Source: Gordoniibacillus chartarius
GTDB lineage: Bacteria; Bacillota; Bacilli; Paenibacillales; NBRC-103111
Reading direction: 5' to 3'
Assembly (NCBI RefSeq): GCF_042432825.1
Contig: NZ_JBHLWN010000090.1
Coordinates: 36,496-100,495, forward strand
Length of the DNA: 64,000 nt
In this document: positions 44,204-52,779 of the stretch, one piece after another
Numbering within the stretch: the first letter of the stretch is position 1
Layout of the letters: the number at the start of each line of letters is the position of its first letter
Made by a program: the position numbers and the translations under genes
The notes under the pieces: model-generated
Seen by the model: only the letters and a program-made list of their open reading frames with translations
Databases searched by the model: none
What the model was told of the DNA's origin: nothing

Positions 44204-45095
44204 ACCTGAAGGTATCATCCCGGCCATGGTCACCCCTTTTACAGAAGATGGGGCGATTCATGAACACGCGCTTCGACAATTCGTGAATAGGGCGATCGCG
44301 TCAGGGGTTCATGGGTTATTTTATTTGGGGACCAACGGAGAATTTTTCTCGTTATCCTTTGATGAGAAGGTCCGAATTATGGAAATTGCGGTCGATGAGG
44401 TGAAGGGAAGAATTCCTGTCTATGCGGGGGCCGGGTGCGTGAGTACGGCGGAAACCATACAGCTCGCGAAAAAATTCGAAGGAATCGGCGTAGCTGCATT
44501 ATCGGTCATAACCCCCTACTTTCTCAATTTTACGCAAAAAGAGCTTATGCTGCATTATGAAAAAATAGCGGAGTCGACGGTCCTGCCCATTGTGCTATAC
44601 AACATTCCGGCCCGCACCGGCAACAGCCTGCAGCCCGGCACCGTGGCAAAATTATCCAAAATACCGAATATCGTTGGGATTAAGGATAGCAGCGGCAGCT
44701 TCGATAATATTTTACAGTATGCGGATCAGACCGATTCGGATTTCTCGGTGCTGGCAGGTACGGATTCCTTAATTTTACCGACCTTAATGGCCGGCGGGAA
44801 AGGAGCGATCGCGGCAACCGCGAATGTGCTTCCCGAGACGGTGGTTGCGATTTATGAGAACTGGAAGTCGGGCCGCTTCCACGAGGCTCAACAAGCACAA
44901 GACCTGCTGAAACCGCTTCGGGCGGCCATGAGCTGGGGAACCCTGCCATCTGTGCTGAAGGAAGCCATGAATCTCATAGGATTGCCGGCCGGGCCGGCAA
45001 GATTGCCCGTTGAAGCGATATCCGAACAAACGAGGCAGGAGCTGGTTCGCTTGATTCGGCAGTATGTTGAAGAGGGCGTTATCCATTTACGATAA
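44196..45095 (+). CDS. DapA-family (dihydrodipicolinate synthase-like) aldolase
   Basis: The 299-residue TIM-barrel protein has the Schiff-base Lys K163 in VGIKDSSGSF, Tyr135 in LYNIPARTG and GTNGEFFSLSFDEK near the start. The family includes dihydrodipicolinate synthase but also many 2-keto-acid aldolases and dehydratases. As the last gene of an acid-sugar operon, with its start inside the end of pdxA2, it more likely acts on a sugar acid than in lysine synthesis. Its reaction is not shown by the sequence and is not needed for the published D-threonate route. Confidence 0.9.
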   Translation: MLKPEGIIPAMVTPFTEDGAIHEHALRQFVNRAIASGVHGLFYLGTNGEFFSLSFDEKVRIMEIAVDEVKGRIPVYAGAGCVSTAETIQLAKKFEGIGVAALSVITPYFLNFTQKELMLHYEKIAESTVLPIVLYNIPARTGNSLQPGTVAKLSKIPNIVGIKDSSGSFDNILQYADQTDSDFSVLAGTDSLILPTLMAGGKGAIAATANVLPETVVAIYENWKSGRFHEAQQAQDLLKPLRAAMSWGTLPSVLKEAMNLIGLPAGPARLPVEAISEQTRQELVRLIRQYVEEGVIHLR

Positions 45096-45242
45096 AAGTA
45101 GCTGCAACATATCGAGTTCACCATGCACGATCTTATCTAAAGTTCAGGCTTTTTCTCATGCTCACGAAGCTTTGCTCATAAATCTAGCAATAGCCGCATA
45201 TCTTCCTTCTATGAGTCTATGAGCAAAGGATGAATAGAATCG

Positions 45243-46046
45243 ATGAGAGTGAAGCGAGCCGGAAAAAGGAGAGCGCAGGGGTGGCAGGCGGTCTGGGTGG
45301 CGGCGGCATTCGCCTTCGGCTGTGCCATTCCTGTCGTCGGCCTGCGTCCTTACTGGGACGTGCATGCCGCTGCACCCGAGCGGGACGAGACGTACGTCAA
45401 GGTCGTGTCCTCGGGCGGAATCGCCATGAATGTTATTCGTTCGACGCCGGACCGGATCGAGCTGAAGAAGATCGCCACGAATGTGACGGAAACCGGAATG
45501 AACGGCATTAACGGGGGATTTTTCTACAACGGGGATTTGATCAGCATTGCCGTCCGCGGCGATCAGCCGCTTAAGGGAGCACCCGGCGACTACGGATCGG
45601 GCTGGTATAATGTCGACACGAAGAAAGGAACGCTGGTCTGGGACGAAGCGGCCCGCAAGCTGTCGGTGCAGAGCGTGCTTAGCGCGGACGAGATTGTCGT
45701 GGCGAGCCGCAGCCGCTACTGGGCGCAAGGCGGCGTAAGCATGACGCTGCAGGACGACGGGCAGTGGGAGCGGATTGCACTGGAGGAGCTGATGCCCGCC
45801 TTCGATCAGAAGCGGCTTCGCTCCGCCGTCGCCTATGACCGCGACCAGAACCTATGGCTGATCGTCTCGGACACGCCTTGCACGGTCCCGGAGTTCCGTG
45901 CCGCGATTAAAGAGAAGGTCGGGCGAGGACGGCTCGTCGATGGGATTTTCCTGGACGGGGACGGCTCTTCCCAGATGAAATACGGGCCGGTGCTCGTCAA
46001 GGGAGACAGCCGGCCCGTCTATCAAATGCTTGCCGTGAAGGAATAA
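45243..46046 (+). CDS. Phosphodiester glycosidase family protein (NAGPA/DUF2233-like)
   Basis: The 267-residue protein begins with a signal or anchor helix (WQAVWVAAAFAFGCAIPVVG). Conserved segments are GINGGFFYNGDLISIAVRGD and IFLDGDGSSQMKY, as in bacterial proteins related to the human uncovering enzyme (N-acetylglucosamine-1-phosphodiester glycosidase). It probably works outside the membrane on a sugar-phosphate bond. Its last 25 bases overlap the tail of the opposite bshB2 gene. Confidence 0.85.
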   Translation: MRVKRAGKRRAQGWQAVWVAAAFAFGCAIPVVGLRPYWDVHAAAPERDETYVKVVSSGGIAMNVIRSTPDRIELKKIATNVTETGMNGINGGFFYNGDLISIAVRGDQPLKGAPGDYGSGWYNVDTKKGTLVWDEAARKLSVQSVLSADEIVVASRSRYWAQGGVSMTLQDDGQWERIALEELMPAFDQKRLRSAVAYDRDQNLWLIVSDTPCTVPEFRAAIKEKVGRGRLVDGIFLDGDGSSQMKYGPVLVKGDSRPVYQMLAVKE

Positions 46047-46693
46047 GTCCAGAACCGTTCCGTGCTGAGCCGGGCTACGACTTCCGGATGATCGAGCGGT
46101 TTGGTTCCGAAGAACAAATAAAATTGCGATCGGTGCGCCTGGAACGACCCGCCCTTCTGCTTCAGGTACGGGGTGACGTCGGCAACGATGTCCGGCGGGC
46201 CGAGCGCTTCCTCGCAGCCCTTGGAGAAGGCGACGCAGCGCACTTCCGGCCGCTGCCCGACCGGCAGCCGCTCCAGCACCCGGATGACGGCCGCTCCTGT
46301 AGCGTCATGGTCGGGGTGAACGCTGTAGCCCGGGTAGAACGTATGGATCAGCGTCGGCTTCACGTCTTCGATGATCGCCAGCAGGTCCGCGTCAAGCTTG
46401 TCCTGATCGGCGAATTCGACCGTTTTGTCATGATAGCCGAGCATGCGCAAGTCTTGAATGCCGATGCTGCGGCATGAGGCGATCAGCTCCTCACGGCGGA
46501 TCAGCGGAAGCGTTACCCGATTGGCAAACGGAGGATTGCCCATATTGCGCCCCATCTCTCCAAGAGTCAGGCAGGCGTATGTGATTTCCGCGCCCTCATC
46601 GATATAACGGGCCAGCGATCCCGAGACCGAGCATTCGTCATCGGGATGCGGCAGTACGACGAGAACGCGCTGATGTTGATTCTGCTGCTTCAT
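46022..46693 (-). CDS. bshB2: Bacillithiol biosynthesis deacetylase BshB2
   Basis: The ATG at 46693 follows AAAGAGGTG; a much longer frame to 47209 is an artefact overlapping yojF. The 223-residue protein is a LmbE-type zinc deacetylase with the metal motif PHPDDE near the N-terminus and HPDHDATG near the middle. It removes the acetyl group from GlcNAc-malate on the way to bacillithiol, the main low-weight thiol of Bacillales. It follows yojF as in B. subtilis (yojF-yojG). Confidence 0.93.
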   Translation of the reverse strand: MKQQNQHQRVLVVLPHPDDECSVSGSLARYIDEGAEITYACLTLGEMGRNMGNPPFANRVTLPLIRREELIASCRSIGIQDLRMLGYHDKTVEFADQDKLDADLLAIIEDVKPTLIHTFYPGYSVHPDHDATGAAVIRVLERLPVGQRPEVRCVAFSKGCEEALGPPDIVADVTPYLKQKGGSFQAHRSQFYLFFGTKPLDHPEVVARLSTERFWTYSFTASI

Positions 46694-46710
46694 TGCTGCA
46701 CCTCTTTTCG

Positions 46711-47055
46711 TTAAAATGGCTCCCGGCCTACGAGCAGCCCGACGATCAGCTTGCCCTCGCCGTCGTGGCCGGCTGCGATCAGGCGGTCCTGCTCGCTTTG
46801 CTCCCAGTGCGTCAAGCCCTCGGCATACACCCAGCCGGTATCCGTCTGCAAGCCGATCCGGTACGGGCCGCTGCCGGAGATCGAGCCCTGCGAGAAGCGG
46901 AACCGTCCGTTCTTCATAAAGGTCGAAGCGGTAAACTTCGTGCTGTCCGAATGCGCCGCATAGGCGCCTGTCGTCATTTCCAAGCTGATGTACACATCCT
47001 GCTCCTTGAGCGATTGAAGGATGCGCTGCACGGCTTGCGGATCGATGCGCTCCAT
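46711..47055 (-). CDS. yojF: YojF family protein (DUF1806)
   Basis: The ATG at 47055 (MERIDPQAVQRILQSLKEQD) is preceded by AGAGGAGAAA. The 114-residue protein matches YojF, which regularly precedes bshB2; its exact role is not known. The 17-base gap to bshB2 indicates an operon. Confidence 0.9.
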   Translation of the reverse strand: MERIDPQAVQRILQSLKEQDVYISLEMTTGAYAAHSDSTKFTASTFMKNGRFRFSQGSISGSGPYRIGLQTDTGWVYAEGLTHWEQSEQDRLIAAGHDGEGKLIVGLLVGREPF

Positions 47056-47141
47056 GTTTCTTTCTCCTCTCGTGCATGTTACTCTCATTATACACATCCC
47101 TAGAACCGGCACCAACTTTATCGTGGAAAGGCAGTGCAGGC

Positions 47142-48164
47142 ATGCTCCATATCGTTAACGGAGATTTGGTGGAGAGGAAGTTGAGGCAGGGGGGACTTGA
47201 AGGCGACATTCTCGTCTGGCGCGAGCTTCTGACCGAAGGCCCGGCTGTAGCCGCACCGGAATATGAGCGGCTCGTTCAATTGCGGGCGAACCGGCTCGAG
47301 CGCGAGCTCGGCATTCCGGCGGAGCTCTTCGCCCGTCATGGCAGGGAGCAGAAGGACAGGCTTGACCGGTTCACCGCCTACGAGGAGCTCGTGCTTTGGT
47401 TTGAGCACGACTTGTTCGACCAGACGATCCTTTGGTTTCTGCTTCACTATTTCGCAGAATGCGATAAGGGCGGGACAAAGCTGAGCGTCATGTCCATCGG
47501 CGAGTTCCCGGGAGTTCCCGGCTTTGAAGGATTCGGCATGCTGAGCGCGGAGCAGCTCGCGTCGCTGTTCGGCTGCTGGAAGGAGATCGGCGGCGCTGCG
47601 CTCGACCTTGGCCGTCGCGTGTGGGCCGCTTATGCCGGCGGGGAGCCGGATGCGATTGTGGCGCTGCTCAAGGAAGAGCTTCTATGGACCGAGCTTCCGT
47701 TCGCGCAGGATGCGCTCGCCTTTCACTTGAGCCGCTTTCCCGACACCGGCCGCGGCCTTGGGGCGGTCGAAGCGACTACGCTCGAGACCTTGGAGACGTA
47801 TGGCCCCCTGCCGATGCAGGACCTGTTCGTTCGGGTCGGCAAGCGGCACCCGCTGTACGGCATGGGGGATGTCCAGTACTGGGGGTACCTGCGGAGACTG
47901 TGCGGGAGCGGGAAGGCGGAGGCGCTGATCGCCTGGGAAGGTTCGGACATGGGCCGGCTTCCCGGGTACGAGACGGACCCGCACATGATGAAGCGGCCCG
48001 TCAGCCTGACCGCAGCAGGGCGACAGGTGCTTCGCGGCGAATGCGATGCGGTTCGCTTGCTCGGGTATGACCGCTGGCTCGGCGGAATTCACCTTCGTGC
48101 CGAAGCCGGCGGGGACGTGCCGTGGCGTTACGACCCTTCGCGGCGGACGCTTGTACGAACATAG
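47142..48164 (+). CDS. DUF1835-domain protein
   Basis: The 340-residue protein starts MLHIVNGDLVERKLRQG, the DUF1835 signature, followed by WFEHDLFDQTILWFLLHYFA. The C-terminal ~120 residues resemble DUF3658-type companions in this family. The ATG at 47142 is preferred to an earlier one in poor context. Soluble and cytoplasmic by sequence; function unknown. Confidence 0.82.
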   Translation: MLHIVNGDLVERKLRQGGLEGDILVWRELLTEGPAVAAPEYERLVQLRANRLERELGIPAELFARHGREQKDRLDRFTAYEELVLWFEHDLFDQTILWFLLHYFAECDKGGTKLSVMSIGEFPGVPGFEGFGMLSAEQLASLFGCWKEIGGAALDLGRRVWAAYAGGEPDAIVALLKEELLWTELPFAQDALAFHLSRFPDTGRGLGAVEATTLETLETYGPLPMQDLFVRVGKRHPLYGMGDVQYWGYLRRLCGSGKAEALIAWEGSDMGRLPGYETDPHMMKRPVSLTAAGRQVLRGECDAVRLLGYDRWLGGIHLRAEAGGDVPWRYDPSRRTLVRT

Positions 48165-48273
48165 CCAGATCGTGCAGGTTTTCATCAAATCGGATATGTT
48201 TATTCCTAACTGAATTGTTTATGATAGTATCGAGAAGAGGCGGGCTTATCCCGCAAAGGAGCGATGACGAACG

Positions 48274-49293
48274 ATGAGTAAAATTCGCGTAGCGGTAATC
48301 GGCTGCGGATCCATTTCGAAGCACCGCCATATCCCGGAATACGCCGCTAACAATCAGGTTGAGCTGGTCGCCTTCGTGGATTCGGTGCTGGAAAGAGCGG
48401 AGCATTACGCGAACACGCACGGCGGCAAAGCATACAGAGATTACGAGACGATGCTGGCGGAAGTGAAGCCGGACGCCGTAAGCGTCTGCCTGCCGAATGC
48501 GCTGCACGCCCCGGCATCGATCGCCGCTGCAAATGCCGGCGCGCATGTGCTGGTGGAGAAGCCGATGGCTGCATCTGTGGAAGAATGCGAAGCGATGATC
48601 GAAGCGGCAAAGCGCAACAACGTCTATTTGATGGTCGGCCACAACCAGCGTCTTATGCCTCCGCATGTGAAGGCGAAAGAAATTTTGCAATCGGGCGCGC
48701 TCGGCAAAGTAATGACGTTCCGCACCTCGTTCGGCCATCCGGGACCGGAAGGCTGGAGCGTGGACGGCAGAGAAAGCTGGTTCTTCCGCAAGGAAGAAGC
48801 GATCATGGGCGCCATGGGCGATCTCGGCGTTCACAAGTCCGATCTTATCCGCTATTTGCTCGAAGACGAAGTGGCGGACGTTGCGGCCTTCATCGGCACG
48901 CTGCACAAGGAAGGGACGGACGTCGACGACAACGCGACCTGTGTGCTGCGCATGAAGAGCGGCGCGATCGGTACGCTGGTGGCGAGCTGGACGTACTACA
49001 AGGGCGAAGACAACAGCACGGTGCTCTGGTGCGAGAACGGGGTTATGAAGATCGGTACGCATCCGGACGATCAAGTGATCGTAGAGCTGCGCAACGGCAC
49101 CGTTGAGCGCTATAAGGTCGGTGCGATCGCAACGAACGAGAAGCAATTGTCCAGCGGCGTCATCGACGCATTCGTCGATTCGATCGTAACCCGCACGCCG
49201 CCGAGCATCCCCGGCGAAGAAGGGCTCAAGTCGCTGCGCGTTATTTTGGCGGCGTTCGAGTCGCAGGAAACCGGGAGAACGGTTTCGCTATAA
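48274..49293 (+). CDS. Gfo/Idh/MocA-family oxidoreductase
   Basis: The 339-residue protein has the N-terminal dinucleotide fold VAVIGCGSISKHRHIPEY, then HVLVEKPMAASVEECE (conserved Lys in EKP) and a C-terminal sugar-binding sheet with GDLGVHKSDLIRYLL (catalytic His region). It would oxidise or reduce a sugar, inositol or related compound with NAD(P). AAAGGAGCGATG precedes the start. It stands alone, closed by a terminator; four AAGC units lie just after the stop. Confidence 0.92.
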   Translation: MSKIRVAVIGCGSISKHRHIPEYAANNQVELVAFVDSVLERAEHYANTHGGKAYRDYETMLAEVKPDAVSVCLPNALHAPASIAAANAGAHVLVEKPMAASVEECEAMIEAAKRNNVYLMVGHNQRLMPPHVKAKEILQSGALGKVMTFRTSFGHPGPEGWSVDGRESWFFRKEEAIMGAMGDLGVHKSDLIRYLLEDEVADVAAFIGTLHKEGTDVDDNATCVLRMKSGAIGTLVASWTYYKGEDNSTVLWCENGVMKIGTHPDDQVIVELRNGTVERYKVGAIATNEKQLSSGVIDAFVDSIVTRTPPSIPGEEGLKSLRVILAAFESQETGRTVSL

Positions 49294-49310
49294 GCAAGCA
49301 AGCAAGCAAA

Positions 49311-49346
49311 GGCAAGAAGCCCGGCCGGGGTTTCTTGCCTCTTTTT
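49311..49346 (+). terminator. Rho-independent terminator
   Basis: GGCAAGAAGCCC pairs with GGGTTTCTTGCC (one mismatch), followed by TCTTTTTG. Confidence 0.88.
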
Positions 49347-49478
49347 GCATAAAAATCTCACATCCCGCAAATAATTACAGTGCCTATTTTACAATAGGTG
49401 TTGTTGTTTCCGGGTTCCTGTAATAAGATTATACATGGACGAGAGAAAGCACGCTTTCGTCTTTAATGAGGGTTCAAC

Positions 49479-50180
49479 GTGGAGAATGCACAAATCAATT
49501 CGGCTTTGTCCGGACACATCGGCAAGCTGCTGCGAGATACGTTCGGGAAAGGACCGCAGTCCCTGCATATCAGTATCAAGCGGCCGATTATTGTGATCCA
49601 GATGAGGCAGTTCCTGAATCCGATGGAGCATGTTCTTATCGATCAGCAGAAAGAAGACACCGTATTTCAGACCCGAGCCGTCATTATGGACAAGCTGATT
49701 CCGGAGATCAAAGCGTTCATCCAAGTCATCGCCGGCATGGAGATCCACGAGTTTTACTACGACTGGGGCTTGCATAACGGCTCCGGCGTCATGGTCGGGG
49801 TAGAATCTCATGCGCTGGATACGGGAGACGGCATCCCGGACGAGCCTTTCCCCGGCAAGACGGAGCTGCTCGCCGAAATCGCTCGAATCAGCACTCAGGT
49901 GCAGAAACCCCCGGAGAATTTGAGGGCGGTTCTTCTGAACGAAAGGACGCTTCTTGTATTCCGCGACGGTGTTCTCATCGCCATTGAGAAGGAGCTTATC
50001 CGGCAAGGCTATGAAAGAATTTTGAAGAGCACGAAGCGCATTCTCGAAAAAAAGTATTTGCATAATAACGCGGCTTTGGAAGGGATGCTGCGTACCCGCA
50101 TCTTCGATATTTTCGTGGATTGGGACTTCCAGCTGGATAAAAGCGTCATGGTGTTTATTCTCAAGCCATGGACTCCATAG
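49479..50180 (+). CDS. Tandem DUF2294 (MpsC-type) protein
   Basis: The 233-residue protein contains two copies of the DUF2294 pattern. The first runs LSGHIGKLLRDTFGKGPQSL to FYYDWGLHNGSGVMV. The second runs LLAEIARISTQVQKPPENLR to FVDWDFQLDKSVMVF. The domain is also called MpsC, after a proposed sodium/membrane-potential system; its action is poorly known. The start has no strong ribosome site (ACGTGGAG). It is its own transcript, with a terminator just after. Confidence 0.82.
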   Translation: MENAQINSALSGHIGKLLRDTFGKGPQSLHISIKRPIIVIQMRQFLNPMEHVLIDQQKEDTVFQTRAVIMDKLIPEIKAFIQVIAGMEIHEFYYDWGLHNGSGVMVGVESHALDTGDGIPDEPFPGKTELLAEIARISTQVQKPPENLRAVLLNERTLLVFRDGVLIAIEKELIRQGYERILKSTKRILEKKYLHNNAALEGMLRTRIFDIFVDWDFQLDKSVMVFILKPWTP

Positions 50181-50220
50181 TGAATTCGGTTTAATGCATT
50201 TAGAGGTTGCGCTAAATCAT

Positions 50221-50262
50221 AAGCCCAAGCGAAGCTGCGGACAGCGGCCTTCGTTTGGGCTT
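50221..50262 (+). terminator. Rho-independent terminator
   Basis: AAGCCCAAGCGAAG and CTTCGTTTGGGCTT form a 14-bp stem around a GCTG-type inner part, followed by TTCTCTT. Confidence 0.88.
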
Positions 50263-50303
50263 TTCTCTTGCGTAATTGCCGGAGAATATAAGGAGAATCC
50301 GCC

Positions 50304-51572
50304 ATGTTTAAGGATTTAATGCTCCAAGTATTAACGATCCTGCTGCCGATCTTGACGATCCAAATCGTGTTTCTGCGGTCGAACCATTTTGCGCTGCATC
50401 GGCGCTATTCCGTCTATATCGGACTGCTCAGCGGGCTAGCGTCCGTATTGTGTATGAGCTTTCCGCTGCAGTTTGCAGAAGGCTTCCAGTGGGATTTTCG
50501 CTGGATTCCGATCATGATCGCCACGCTCTACGGCGGCTATCCGGCCGGGATCATCAGCGTGGTCATGTCCATCGTATTCCGCACGTACTTGGGCGGACCT
50601 GCGGCCATGTTTTCGCTGGTCGGCGCAGTATTGACGATGATCGTTCCTCTTATGCTCGCCGCGCGCTTTCGCAGCCTGTCGAGGCTCCAGCGTTACGGGA
50701 TCAGCGCAGGGGCAGCGATGCTGGCCTTTGTGTATGTGATGCTGAATATGGTATTTTATCTAACCTATATCGGTAAACTGTCCGTGTTCCCGCAATACGC
50801 CGGACTATTCGCCTTGGCGGGGGGACTTCAGCTTGCGTTGACGCTGCTTGCCGTATTTATGATCGAGCATCTCGTGGAAATTGCGAAGCTGCGCTCAAGC
50901 CTGCAACGAACGGAACAGCTGGTGGCCGTCAGCGAGCTTGCCGCTTCGGTTACGCACGAGGTGCGCAATCCGCTTACTGTAGTACGCGGGTTTCTGCAGC
51001 TTGCGAAGTCGTCCGTCGATCCGAAAGTAACCGGCTACATGGATACGGCCATCTCCGAGCTTGACCGGGCGGAGTTCATCATCAGCGATTATTTGAGCCT
51101 CGCGAAGCCTCAAGTGGAACGGCTCGAAACGATCGATCTGAAGGAAAAGCTGAGCGGTATCGCGTCGTTAATGCATTCATTCGCCGCTATGCGGGGAGTG
51201 TCGCTGCTGCTCGATCTGCAGATTGGCCTTAAGACGTACAACGACAGCGTTAAGCTGGGTCAGGTCGTTATGAATTTGGTGAAAAATGCGATCGAAGCCG
51301 TTCAAGAGAACGGTGAAGTCCGGATCCGCAGCTATTTGCGCAAAGAGTATATCGTTATTGAAGTGGCGGATAACGGCGAGGGCATGACGCCCGAGCAGCT
51401 GCGGCGGCTGGGGACCACGTACTATACGACAAAAGAACGGGGCACCGGTCTCGGTACGATGGTTGCATTCCGCGTCATCGAAGCGATGGGCGGCAAGCTG
51501 GAATACGCCAGCGTTCGCGGTGAAGGAACTACCGCCTATATTTTGCTCCCGGCGGCCCCCGGCGGCACATAA
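50304..51572 (+). CDS. Membrane sensor histidine kinase (KinB-like, 5TM-LYT sensor)
   Basis: The 422-residue kinase has about six N-terminal helices with the 5TM-5TMR_LYT pattern (MIATLYGGYPAGIISVVMSI). The phosphorylated His is H218 in ASVTHEVRNPLTVVRGFLQL; ATP boxes are NLVKNAIEAVQE, VADNGEGM and KERGTGLG. No response regulator is adjacent. Orphan kinases of this layout in Bacillales, such as KinB, feed the sporulation phosphorelay, and yunB and lytH follow, so a sporulation role is reasonable but not proved. Confidence 0.85.
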   Translation: MFKDLMLQVLTILLPILTIQIVFLRSNHFALHRRYSVYIGLLSGLASVLCMSFPLQFAEGFQWDFRWIPIMIATLYGGYPAGIISVVMSIVFRTYLGGPAAMFSLVGAVLTMIVPLMLAARFRSLSRLQRYGISAGAAMLAFVYVMLNMVFYLTYIGKLSVFPQYAGLFALAGGLQLALTLLAVFMIEHLVEIAKLRSSLQRTEQLVAVSELAASVTHEVRNPLTVVRGFLQLAKSSVDPKVTGYMDTAISELDRAEFIISDYLSLAKPQVERLETIDLKEKLSGIASLMHSFAAMRGVSLLLDLQIGLKTYNDSVKLGQVVMNLVKNAIEAVQENGEVRIRSYLRKEYIVIEVADNGEGMTPEQLRRLGTTYYTTKERGTGLGTMVAFRVIEAMGGKLEYASVRGEGTTAYILLPAAPGGT

Positions 51573-51763
51573 TCGACGGAGACGGCGGAAATCGTATGCC
51601 AAGTATAGGAATTTATTGACGGCAAGGGGCGGGGGTTAAGGGAAGGAAGCCAAGTAGGCCGAATGCCGCTGAAGTTCAGCCTTGACCATTTCGCCGGCGG
51701 CCGCAGCGGGCGTCTGCGGTCATCGGACACAGACGGAATGCCAAGCGTAGTCTAAACACCACG

Positions 51764-51793
51764 ACCTCAGGCCTTTAGAGCTTGAGGTTTTTT
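51764..51793 (+). terminator. Rho-independent terminator after the kinase
   Basis: ACCTCAGGC and GCTTGAGGT form a stem (51764-51788) followed by TTTTTTG. It lies in a ~400-bp gap (51573-51973) where I see no gene. Confidence 0.8.
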
Positions 51794-51973
51794 GTTGTTC
51801 AGGGGAGCGGCAGGCACGGTCTCAGCGCGGCGACATTTTCCGGGCATATGCACCTTGGCTTTACCGGCTGCCGATGCTGCGTGCGGGACCTTCTCCTTCT
51901 TTTTTGCCTGGAGCGAGCATAGCTTGTAAGAAGATCAGGACGAGTCGACATACCGCTTCACGGAGGGATCGGA

Positions 51974-52729
51974 ATGCTGAACAGACGAGGCTGGAAGAGC
52001 CGGCCGTCCGGGAAAAAGAACCGGATGCGCAGCTGGCTGATCGTTGGACTGCTCACGCTGCTGTTTACCGTGCAAGGGTTTATTTTCGTCGAACGCAATA
52101 TGAAGGAGCCGCTGATGCACGTTGCCAAAATCCGCATGCGCCAAATTGCCACAGAGACGATTAATACGGCGGTCGCCGGCCGTATTTCGCAGCAAACCGA
52201 CTTTACCAAGCTGATGGAGTGGAAGACGGATAAGAACGGGAAAACGACGGGGCTGACGCTGAACTATGCCGAACATATGCGTATCACGTCCGACACGACG
52301 AAGACGGTGCAGGCCATTATGTCCGGACTGCAGGAGAAGCCGGAGCATGTACCGCTCGGTCAGGCGATGGGCAGCGCCATTCTGGCATCGTTCGGACCGG
52401 ACATTCCCGTGAAGCTTACCCCTGCGGGGGTCGCCAAGGTCGATCTGCAGACAAGGTATAAGAACGCGGGAATTAACATGATCCTGGTTGAGGTATTTTT
52501 GCGTATCGTCGTCGAAGTGAACGTCATCATCCCGTTTGATTCCGAGCCGGAGATCGTCGAGACCGAGCTGCCCGTTTCCTATTCTCTCGTTGTCGGCGAC
52601 GTACCGATGTACTACTTCGACAACACCGGGAAGCCGGTCGGCAGCGAAGTTCCGCCGCCCTCGCTTTCGCTGCCTGCACTGCCCACAGCGCAGGGGGACG
52701 GTGCAGATGAGCTGCCGCCGAAGAACTGA
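51974..52729 (+). CDS. yunB: Sporulation protein YunB
   Basis: GGAGGGA precedes the ATG. The 251-residue protein has one N-terminal helix (WLIVGLLTLLFTVQGFIFVE), then IRMRQIATETINTAVAG and MILVEVFLRIVVEVNVIIPF, matching YunB. YunB is made in the mother cell and needed for normal spore formation in B. subtilis, by an unknown route. It converges on lytH (yunA), as the neighbours do in Bacillus. Confidence 0.93.
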   Translation: MLNRRGWKSRPSGKKNRMRSWLIVGLLTLLFTVQGFIFVERNMKEPLMHVAKIRMRQIATETINTAVAGRISQQTDFTKLMEWKTDKNGKTTGLTLNYAEHMRITSDTTKTVQAIMSGLQEKPEHVPLGQAMGSAILASFGPDIPVKLTPAGVAKVDLQTRYKNAGINMILVEVFLRIVVEVNVIIPFDSEPEIVETELPVSYSLVVGDVPMYYFDNTGKPVGSEVPPPSLSLPALPTAQGDGADELPPKN

Positions 52730-52779
52730 GGTCCGGCTGCGAGCGAGGGAAGACGTTGTCCTGTAGCGTCATGGCATCT

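Noticed and set aside
46022..47209. 395-residue frame as one large deacetylase
   Set aside because: Only the part from 46693 matches BshB2, with its own ribosome site; the rest is an out-of-frame reading of yojF.
48001..49146. 381-residue minus-strand frame
   Set aside because: Antisense to the Gfo/Idh/MocA gene.
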